This document shows, piece after piece, positions 45,601 through 56,858 of a stretch of DNA of 64,000 nucleotides. Within the stretch, counting starts at the first letter, position 1. Each line of letters starts with the position of its first letter. Source of the DNA: Amphibalanus amphitrite. Lineage: Eukaryota > Arthropoda > Thecostraca > Balanomorpha > Balanidae. Both the position numbers and the translations under genes were made by a program. Below the pieces are notes generated by a model, which made no database searches, was not told the origin of the DNA, and worked only from the letters and a program-made list of their open reading frames with translations. The stretch is taken from the NCBI RefSeq assembly GCF_019059575.1, contig NW_024883038.1:79470-143469 (forward strand), read 5' to 3'.

Positions 45601-48600
45601 AGTCAGGGTATGTTCTGATCTGAAGCTTAGGAACGATTAGCCAGACTACAATGAAACTTTGAATGTAGCTTACATGTATCGTCAGCCTTGCAGCTGCAAC
45701 TTTATCTATTGACGTCTTCTTTTCGATCACCCCGCATTAAAAAATCGGCAGTCAAAGCCATCCGTTGAGATTGGTAAAACCGCACATTACCTTAGCGGTG
45801 GGCTGACGACTGGAGTTTTTTTTTGTAGTAAGGAGGTATGAACAAGGAAGGAAAGGATTTTGTCCAGCTTCCAACAGCAACAACAAAAAAAAAACTTGAA
45901 ACTGGAGGCTGTCCACTCTGCCCCGGCCACTTTGTCCGCGTTTATCGTCCGAGACAAAAGTCATCCAGCTCAGTTATTAGTGGGACAAAATGCATCAAAA
46001 TTGGCAGAGATGTACGATTACCACGCAATGCATGAATGACGACGCCTAAATAAACTTCCAAACGGCTATGGAATACAATAAATCTAAAAGCGTAAGAAGA
46101 GTTACTAACCTGGGAAGAAATGTCTTTCCGTGTGTCACGGAACAATGGCGATAGGCCGAAAGCCCCGGTGTGGCTCATATGAACGACCGCAGAACTATAA
46201 TTGGCAACCATAAACTGGAGTTGACGTCAGTTGTGAAGGGCTAAAACGCAGGGTGTCCACTTTGTCCCGGGTGGCCACTTTGTTCCGGTCTCCCTAGCTC
46301 ACTTCGAAGTTAGGCAGTTTTCACGTGCCCACACTCATGGATATTTCCCTTGGTTCGCCTGTTATTTGCCAATACCGTCAATATATGTATGTGAATCGCA
46401 TTACGCATACTTGATGTTAAATGGAGAAAATGACAGCTATGCATCCAGTTAGCTGGTTAGTGACTTAAACCACATGGTGAGAAAGAAAAAATGCAAAGCT
46501 AAAGACAGTCAATGGCCTTCTTTGGAAATGTGCATGACCGGAAAATTGCTTGATGGTTAAAAACCATATCAACACAATTTTTAATTATGTAACAATTATT
46601 TTTGCGTTTGTTTGCATTTCCAAATGTCTTTATACATATAGAGCATGATTCATGAAACTGTTAAAATGGATCTATTGCTTGTCTGTGAACTCAAGTGTAT
46701 TGTATCACTTAACCCTCGCCCGTATTGGTGTTTTCCCAGCCGCGAACGTATAAGGGGGGGGGGGTCCGTTGGACCACCCCCCTTGCCGTTTCGCCCCTGA
46801 TCGAGCTAGAGCTTCGCGGAAAAAAAACGAGCGTGTTGCCCGTGACGAGAGGAAGCCGATGATACCTAATTTTAAGGTCCTAGGTCATTGGTTGACCTTG
46901 CAGGTCAGGTCAATGACCCAAAAGTCGGGAAAATCGGGACCTGTTAGAACGTCGTAAAGTGTGGCTGCTATGGGGTTTTTCGGGGCGCTGATCACGAATA
47001 GCATGTTAGTTTTGATCACAGATGATGTCTTTATGCATTTTGTCCAGGTCGGGTCAGGTCAGGTCAGGTCAACCAGTAGGGGGTCCTGCCGGGTATTCCT
47101 AGTAGGTGTCAACCGCCTCTGACAGCTTCGTAACATGTTACGAAGGCACCAAAACTACTTCGTAAATGTTCATATGGTTGCTAAATTCGAATTCAGCTCC
47201 AAAAACTGGCCTAGAAACATGTAAAACTCGAAAAAGTGAACCGAGGTCACCAAAGGTCAATGACCTGACCTGACCTTCAGGTGACCTTGACACCCACCCT
47301 AATGCATGGGGGCAACATCATATCACATGTTTGAACGCTTGAAACCACGAAAAGACTGCAAACGCGCGGCTAATGCGAGCCGACATACGCCGAATCGCGA
47401 TTCCGGCCAAACATGGTCTCGAAAAGTAGGTCACAGGTCAAAGGTCATTGGGGTCAGGGTCATGAAATTTTCTGGGTAGGTGTAAAATTGATTAACGCGA
47501 GGGTACTGAAAGTTTCGTCGCGATCGGTCGCTTTTTACGTGAGTTATTCGCGAAAAACCATGGGGGGGTCCGTTCGACCCCCCCCCCCCCCTATACGGGC
47601 GAGGGTTAAAGGAAGGGTGCCACCTTTTGGACACAACGCAGTTTTTACAAGATTAGCCTCACATGAACCTAAAAACCGGCTTCACTTACCTATGCTCGAG
47701 ACGGTCAGCATTGAATCCGCACGTGAAGTTATCATTTGCGAGTTTTGCTGCCAGCATTCGGGCAGGCAAAAATCTTCAGCACTATTTCCTCGTCGTGTTA
47801 AGGGTATTTTATAAAACATGAAATCAGCAAAGGTATGTATAAAAGTTATACTTTTGAAGCATGTTTTATCATTTTGAAAGGGTATATTTTTTTCTTTATG
47901 GTATACACTTAAGTTTTAAAATTTTAATTGGGAAGTTTTTCTAGTAAGTTGCATGAAGGGTGAAGGGTTCCATAGATCTCTTAAGCATTGTAAAGGAAAA
48001 ACCTTTACTCGACTTATTTGATGTTCTTTAACTGTTGGCAAATATGGCCAACAGTTACCTACTTGGTTACCTACAACTTAGTTCAAATCATGTTATCTTC
48101 TTCCTTTTTATTTGTTCATCTTTTTGTCTCAGTTGCGCCATCAATGCAAATGGCAGAATGATATGTTGCCATGACAACAGGATATGCCAGCCGTCCTAGC
48201 TGCCACATCAAACGACCTTGAGTTGTAGTGGTGATATAAACAACGATCTTTTTTTTGGCCAATGTATTAAATGCAATGTTTCGTTTTTTTGTATATTGTG
48301 GACGCGCTAATCACGTCTAAAAATTCAAATAAGTAAAATAGATTCATAGAACAAAAATTTCGGAAGGTGGCACCCTTCCTTTAAGCATTATAATATCGTT
48401 AAAACTCAAGGTACTATTGAATATTCAATGACTTACCCCATAGCCTAACTTGTAGAGGCGTGTACGGCACTTGGGCTTTCAAAAAATAGTATTCCTCTCT
48501 GTAGACGTTATAATGCCGCTTTCCTGCCAATGAAATAAGGTGACAAAGGTCAGAATTAAAATGGATCTGTCGAGTTGCAATCAACGGCAGTTAGCAAGGT

Positions 48601-48999
48601 AAACTTTTAAGTGTGTAACTGGTCTCAGACGCAGTTCGCATTGCGTTTTCGGAAAACATTGCAACTTATCTATCCCAGTGGGCCGCATTTTAATCCTATA
48701 TAGTGACCTCACTCCTCAGGCCAGGTTTCCAGGTAACAAAAACTGGCACATAGTTAGACAATGTCACTTAGATGGCTTTATTTCTGGAACACTGCCGATA
48801 TTTCCTCTATTTATTGACGTACCTCCATATCTCTACCTATATTCACCCCTGGCTAACCCATTTTGCACCCATTCTTGCTGCATGTGACGTACACCCCTTC
48901 CCATCACTATTTCCTCCAGCGTTCCTTACCTGCAATAGAGCACGCCACCAGCAAGCAGATCAGAGCTCCATAGCGTCCCAGCCTACTGATTTCTTTCAT
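39689..48999 (-). CDS. Secreted protein with conserved core and long PPT mucin-like tail, paralog B
   Basis: Three exons in phase, 465 residues: 48999..48930, 48523..48437, 40929..39689 (TAG). Exon 1 is a signal peptide (MKEISRLGRYGALICLLVAC). Exon 2 gives REEYYFLKAQVPYTPLQVRL, comparable to YYIKPQVP in paralog A. Exon 3 starts with the shared core: AYRWTFGRAVTPVLKYAG, YLATLGDDEPLLLPDAS, ARRYLRNIMESLVKPSFL, STVFVVWDT. About 200 residues of TEPPTKPPTEPPT-type repeats follow, and the C-terminus LNVDDLIAAI matches LNIDDLINSV in paralog A. All introns are phase 1 in both genes. I know no named family. Likely extracellular and heavily O-glycosylated. Intron 2 spans 7.5 kb and is filled with transposons, whereas paralog A's is 351 bp. 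The Gly/Val-rich plus frame here is a shadow. Confidence 0.8.
41072..42059. mobile_element. TTAA-type MITE, CCCTATTCCTGGCGGG family
   Basis: 988 bp between TTAA at 41068-41071 and 42060-42063, with perfect 16-bp inverted ends CCCTATTCCTGGCGGG. G-run/C-run hairpins lie beside both ends (about 41085-41112 and 41998-42021). AGGTCA clusters occur near 41224-41250, 41388-41402 and 41690-41735. It lies in intron 2 of paralog B and is non-coding. Confidence 0.88.
43190..43924 (-). repeat. Inverted copy of the 32616-33748 minisatellite block
   Basis: Read on the minus strand it starts CAGTGGCGGTCGCGGGG and follows the same order of phrases as the block at 32616 (GTGTAT near GCCCTTATTCGAT, GGTGGCCT, CAAGACNAGCCTTTAGGTGCC, TGCCGGTCTTTTAG). 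The two blocks face each other about 9.4 kb apart. Confidence 0.7.
44012..44935 (-). mobile_element. TTAA-type MITE, CCCGCGAGTTGCTGG family, intact copy
   Basis: 924 bp between TTAA at 44008-44011 and 44936-44939. The ends are CCCGCGAGTTGCTGGGG and CCCCAGCAACTGCCGGG. It is inverted relative to the copies at 6189-8030. Its internal TTAA (near 44780) is intact, which identifies the insertion point used at 6344. Both ends carry G-run/C-run palindromes around GCGTTAAACGC. Confidence 0.88.
46713..47605. mobile_element. TTAA-type MITE, CCCTCGCCCGTAT family
   Basis: 893 bp between TTAA at 46709-46712 and 47606-47609, with ends CCCTCGCCCGTAT and ATACGGGCGAGGG. G-run/C-run hairpins around GGTCCGTTGGACC and GGTCCGTTCGACC sit near the ends. 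AGGTCA motifs cluster at about 46876-46912, 47047-47082 and 47245-47290. It lies in intron 2 of paralog B. Confidence 0.85.
47610..48380. mobile_element. AGGAAGGGTGCCACCTT element sharing a TTAA with its neighbour
   Basis: 771 bp with perfect 17-bp inverted ends AGGAAGGGTGCCACCTT. TTAA lies at 47606-47609 and 48381-48384; TA duplication with ends two bases longer is equally possible. The neighbour at 46713-47605 landed in the left target site of this element. AT-rich, without AGGTCA arrays or GC hairpins, and non-coding. Confidence 0.75.
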
Positions 49000-49095
49000 G
49001 GCCGCTAATCACAGCTTTCCGGACTTCGAACACTCGATGAAGGCTCTTGGTCCGATCTGGTCCTCTGAGACAATCCAGGTCGTGTTTGGTTCCGT

Positions 49096-50300
49096 AAGGT
49101 GGTTTAGACCTTTTAGATCAACCTTCGCCCCAATGAGGGGGCATATGTTACCACCCTGTCGCGTTTTTTGCGTGTGAATAAAAAACCGCGGCGCGTAGCG
49201 CCGCGCCGCTTGGGGTAGCTTTTGGTACATCAATTTTGGACAATTTGTGAAAGTTTTGACCCCAGGTCGTGTCAGGTCAGGTCACCAGGTCAAGTTAACT
49301 GATCATGCCTAAAAAAGTTTGCAATCATGTCCAGCCTGCAGTGTTTGTCAGAAAGGTTTTAAAGTTGGTGGATTGCATGATGTTATGGGTGCCTACAATT
49401 TTTATATCTCGGATTTTTTATATGCGTGACCTAAGGTCAGGTCGGTGGCGTGACCTTACCATTATAAGTCAATGGAGAAAAATGAAAATGCCTCTAGATC
49501 CGTGTGTACGCATCGGAACAGTCAAAATATTTCAGAATCTCAATGGTTTGGACCACCCGTGATGACCAAGGTGTCATTTTTGCTGATAGCCTCTAGAAAG
49601 GTCATCCGAGGTCATTTGAGGCTACAAACAGATTTTTGCCAATAACTCAAGATTGGAAAGAGATAGAACGCTGGGGATGGTCTCATTGTGTTTGTATTGT
49701 TGAGACGCATCGACTGATATGCAACATGACCTTTTCTGGTCAGGTCATGACCTTGACCTGAGGTCAAATTTTCAAGTTGACCTTTCAAGGTCAAATTATA
49801 GTTCATTCGACGCGTCTCTGCAAGAGGAACACGATTCTGGCAATATAAATGTTGTGGCTTTTTGAAGTCGAAAGTTATTGTCGAAAAACACTTTCCGTAA
49901 AAATAGCTATTTTTGGAGTTTTTGCCCTCTGGAGGCTAAACCCTTGACCTGAGGTCAATTTTGATAATGACCTTATCAAAAGAAGAGCTCAAAAGCTATC
50001 GATTGCTTTTCCATGTGTTTTTCTAGCTACCATAGTTCCTGAGATAAAGGCATGTTTTCTGAAAAATATAATGACCATTGGGAAATTTTGACCTTTGATG
50101 ACCTCTGGTGACCCCAATATTGCTCTAAGATGAAAAATGACTGAAATACTTTCAAACGTACGCATTGAGAGCTATCGACTGCTTTTTACCGCGTCTTTCT
50201 AGCCCTCTTAGTTTTTTTAGTTAGAGGTGGGTACTGGGTGGTAACATTTGCCCCCCCCCCCCCCACCCACTAGGGCGAAGTTGGCTGAGACCGCCACTGG
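49096..50300. mobile_element. MITE just upstream of paralog B
   Basis: The ends are diverged inverted repeats: left with CAACCTTCGCCCCAATGAGG and ATGTTACCACCC, right with GGGTGGTAACAT and CTAGGGCGAAGTTGG followed by CCGCCACTG. The inner GTTACCACCC repeats are the best match. The interior has AGGTCA clusters (49260-49290, 49433-49445, 49735-49800). No clean target duplication is found, so the limits are approximate. Confidence 0.5.
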
Positions 50301-51711
50301 GGCGCGGGTTAAACTTACGCTGATCAAGGCCTGATAAATCTTCTAAGAAATCACTGCCCAATACTTTCTTGTCTTGTCTAGGAGATGTCAAAGATCACTG
50401 TGTTCAGTATAAAAGGTTCAGACTGTTTTTCCGAGCCGGTACCCGCGACCTGGGTCCGTTCTGGGCTGTCACTGCACCCAGCCGTGGCTCGGTGGTCCGC
50501 GTGGCCCAAACACACGGGCACCGACCGACCGACTGAGACCTGACGCTAATTTTCCCAGTACAGGGGACTCCTCATGTGACATGCACAGAAAGATCACAGG
50601 CGTCAGGCGAGGTCATTTGGCCGGCGAAATGTGTCAACGGACAGATCGACCAATAAACCCGACAGGAACGAGTCATCGCTGTAAAAGACGATGAACTCGT
50701 AGACCAGAGTTTTTTTTTAATGTAAAAGTGAGGGAATTGTGTCAAATTTATTTGAATGTATTTTGCCCATATTCTTTATAAGCAAAAACGAAAAATCTGG
50801 TGAGGATAATACATAACCTACATTTTATATTTTCAATCGTATCCTTAGTACGGCTCTTCACAGAGGCCTCAATACATTGTCGATCACATTTACAGGACGT
50901 GTGAGCGTCAATGCCGTGAGCGCCAATGCTGCGCCGTGGGGGGGGGTGAAAATGGGGGAGTGGAGGGGGTAACGATTGCAGCGAGTCTGACGCACGGGCA
51001 CGGAGTGAGTATCAGAAAGACGAGACCGTCCCTGCCAACCATAGTTATAAAGACCTGCCAACTGTCACTACTGAGCCGAGACCGGCTCGGCGGCGGCGCT
51101 AGCAGCGCGATATAAAGCTCGACAGGTGTCGCCAGCTTCTCGTCCAACGCCCGCTGAGGACTGAACGATTTGAGGACTTACCGCTCAAGCAAGCAGGCCA
51201 AAACTGCGTAAGCGAATGGTGGCGCGCCAAAGCACGTAAGCACGATAAAGCCCGTGAAGACAAAAGTTCGTACCACAAAAGAAAAAAAGACGGAACAAAA
51301 CCTAACTTCAAGTAGCCTTACCCAACCTAGAAAGCTAACCAAATCAAACCCAAACTAGCATAGCCTGTAACCTATCATTTTATCTCAATTGCTTCATGCT
51401 CTACGAATATTTGCGGTGCACATTTTTGTCCTATGCGCATTTCCTGGCGTACATTTGTAATACGATCTTTTGTGATCCAAAGTTTTGCCAGCAACTGTCA
51501 GCCCTGAGAACAGGGATGTTTACCCGTTCGAGAAATGCTGATAGCTCCTATAGATATCGCCATAAAACTGTTTACATGCGGTCTTGCATCGAATCCACTT
51601 GGTACAGAATTATCATATTCTCGACTGAACCAATCGACTTCGACTTTGACTGGGCCTGAACCATTAGACTGGATATATTTTCGAGCGAATCTGATCGACA
51701 GATAAGTATAG
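50301..51711. other. Intergenic sequence
   Basis: Mixed composition with a G-run near 50940. Minus-strand frames at 50858-51311 overlap and show no family. TATAAAG occurs at 51046 and 51111 without an associated gene. Nothing supported. Confidence 0.3.
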
Positions 51712-52635
51712 GGGAAGCGGGGGTAGCACCGCCATGTGGGAAACACCGCCATCCTCTCTATCGGCGAAACTCTGAATTGTAAATGTAAACACCCGCCATT
51801 TCGGTGTCCGAACGGAAACGGGACGCCGCGTGAGGTAGGTTTCGCTAAGATTTATTTGATTTTGAGATCGCAATTGCCCATTTTGTGAATTTCAAACCAT
51901 CGTTGTAATCATTTGGCATGTTTGAGCAGCAAGTAAGTGGTCATTTCAAGTCAAAATGCCTTGATTTTTACGTTAAATTTGAGGGCATGAAGTGCTCTTT
52001 GTTGAGAAAGGAATTACAGAAGAATCGCATCCCGGCTTGTTTTGCTGTCGAGGCGTTGTCGGTCCATGACTGTGAGTGGGGTAACACCGCCATGCTCGGC
52101 GGTGCTACCCCAAGGGGTGGCAAAATGGATAAAGCCGCAATGATGATTCACTCAGCTCGGAGAAGAGCTTTAGTTAGGCCGCAAACGTCGTCTGTTTTTT
52201 AACCTCACGTTTGACTTCACTGGATGTTTCGAAATAAACGTGAATTTGTCATGCCTTGTATGCATATTGTCCGCAACAAACAGTCTGATCTGTGACAAAC
52301 TAACAACCAACTCTTGTGTGTCTTATATGAGTTTGAGTTACCATTTCAGACAGCAGTAACGCTTCCAAGGGTGGCTGTCACCGTAAGGCCGATCTGTGGA
52401 TAACATCGCCATCAGTGGCGGTGCTACCCGCACATTTTTTGGAGGACGAAAAATGCAGGACTTGTTTTTGACGTCTGTAAAGTAGCGAAATTTTATAATG
52501 GAGCGCTGGAAACTATGCCAACATGTAGGAAAACATTCCTACTTTCACATGAATGCAAAAGAGCTTCGTTTTTACTACGCATATCAGCTCGGTGAGCAGA
52601 AATGCTTAAGGTGGCGGTGCTCCCCCCGCTTCCCC
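51712..52635. mobile_element. TA-flanked MITE with reiterated GTAGCACCGCCAT
   Basis: 924 bp between TA dinucleotides, ends GGGGAAGCGGGGGTAGCACC and the complement of GGGGAAGCGGGGGGAGCACC. The phrase ACCGCCAT and its complement recur inside (near 51748, 52085, 52100, 52410 and 52420), always beside a GTAG/GTAAC. It is Tc1/mariner-like by flanks. The open frame at 51918-52202 has no recognisable domain. Confidence 0.75.
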
Positions 52636-52994
52636 TAACCGATGACCTTTTCTACATCGTCAGGTCACAGTCCGAGCCTGAGTTCAAATTTCAAACCTCG
52701 CCTGCCCTGGGGGGGGCACCCCCAGGCAGATCTCTGCGCTGTGATTTAGCATCATTAGAGCTAGAAGTCTGATTTTTTTTTGTATGGCTGCTGTTTTATA
52801 TTTTGCTACGTCCACTGAAAATTTCAAGTTTCCCAGTGGTCTTTGGTTTCGGAGACTTAGTACGGGTCGGGTCATATCATGACTCAAATGGCCCATTCCC
52901 AATATCTTGCGATAGCTGTGGGTCTTGTTGAACTTTTGATACCTTGATTTAGGATTTTTGCCACTTCTAACTCTCACCTATCATTAAATATGTC

Positions 52995-53156
52995 CAGTGG
53001 CGGATCCAGGGGGGCCAAAATGGGCATTTGCCCCCCCCCCCAAACGGCATAATTTTAACATTATGCCTATGGACGATGCATGGAAAGAATCGATAAATTG
53101 TTATGGTTTCCCCCCCCCCCCAAAAAAAAAAAAACTCTGAGCTGGATCCGCCTCTG
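52995..53156. mobile_element. hAT-like MITE (162 bp) with perfect 8-bp duplication
   Basis: Target duplication AATATGTC at 52987-52994 and 53157-53164. The ends are CAGTGGCGGATCCAG and the complement of CAGAGGCGGATCCAG. C-runs face G-runs. It shares its core with the element at 1550-1704. Confidence 0.85.
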
Positions 53157-53164
53157 AATATGTC

Positions 53165-55640
<2,476 letters not shown>

Positions 55641-55646
<6 letters not shown>

Positions 55647-56858
55647 GGGGGAGGGAGAGAGAGAGGGGACGGCAGTATATGGACAGATATTTTCTGGTCA
55701 GTCCACACTACGGATGCACCATGTCCGGAGTGACGACAGCGGACACCCGGAAGAGGACAGATTAGGAATGGACGCGGCTGCTCTGTACTTTCCAACAGAA
55801 CGGAAACACGCAATGGAGAGGGGGCGCGACTAGCGCTTTTAAACTGTGCCGTCTTCAGGCAGCGCGTCGTTGTAAGTAAGGCTGAAAATCATGTGTGTAT
55901 TTGCCTGGTAACTGGTCGCTTTTCGTTTCTGACGGAATTGAGCGCCTGCCTCGCCGTTACTTGCAGAACTACATAAGTGCCTTTCACACTGTGCAGTATA
56001 CCCTCAGCCATCAATTCAGCCGGACACTGGCACAGTCAGACAACACTCCAGCATACGGCCCCACCTCACGTCTCCACCGCTTCAGAGAGGGTGCGTCCAG
56101 AGAGGGCGCGCCGAGGTCACGGTCTTTACCCCCCCCCCCCGTTCCCCCCCCCCCCCCCCAGCGCCAGACTGAGTCACAGCCGAGTCCGAGTCGGAGTCAG
56201 TGCGGGTCGCAGTGGCCCGGCGCCGGCGGACGAGGCAGCACTGGACGAGAGTGGTGGTGGACTAAGTAGTTAGTCGGTTGAGAAGCTTGTAAGGGCTGTG
56301 AGGAGAGAAGGAAGATTGCGGGCAGTGGTGGAGTGAATGTGTGAGGTGTGGAGTGAAGGTATACAGCGAAACTGGTGCTCGAAGGCGTGGTGCACCGCAA
56401 TGTTACAGGGGTGGTGGTGTGGGTGACTGTTGAGAGGCAACTCACGTGGCTAATGGACAGGTGAATTACTAGTAGTAGTAGTAGACAGTGCCAGCACAGC
56501 GCTGAGTCGGAGTGCCACGGGTAGGCCGAGTGCCCGGAGGTGGAAACGGTGCTCCAGTACGAATAGTGTCTCGCTCGGTGGTAGACCGGGGGCTCGGTGC
56601 CGAACAGAGTGCATCGAGGCGAACAGTTGCAGTGCAGTCAAGTGCAGTCAAGTGCAGTGCCGTGCAGTGCAGTGTGGCGGACCCTGAACACTCCAGTCTG
56701 TGTCTGGGAGTGTCGCACACGGAGCAGTCGAGGCTGTGGGGAGTGCCCGGCGCCCATAGCACTCCACCCCACTGAGGAGTGTCGCCCTGAGCACTCTAGC
56801 ACCCTGTGAGGAGTGCCGCGCCCGCAGTATCACCAGTAGAGAACCGTCTCCGTCCCAT
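55641..56858. other. Upstream region of the LRR-like receptor gene
   Basis: Poly-C tracts near 56130-56160, a TAG trinucleotide run at 56469-56484 and a small repeat of AAGTGCAGTC at 56638-56672. Probably holds the promoter and 5' UTR of the gene starting at 56859. Open frames here are inconsistent and unsupported. Confidence 0.35.

Larger units (their letters stand above)
42200..46294. mobile_element. TA-flanked MITE (CAAAGTGGACACCC family) with nested inserts
   Basis: The left end GGGGGAACCGGGGCAAAGTGG and the right end (complement GGGAGACCGGAACAAAGTGG) are inverted, and a CAAAGTGG motif repeats at both ends. TA follows the right end; the left flank is less exact, so the left border may be off by a few bases. 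After subtracting the inserts at 42494-45572 about 1 kb remains. It could be Tc1/mariner-like. Confidence 0.55.

Noticed and set aside
51918..52202. 94-codon frame inside the TA-flanked MITE
   Set aside because: No transposase or other domain, and it reads through the reiterated ACCGCCAT motifs.
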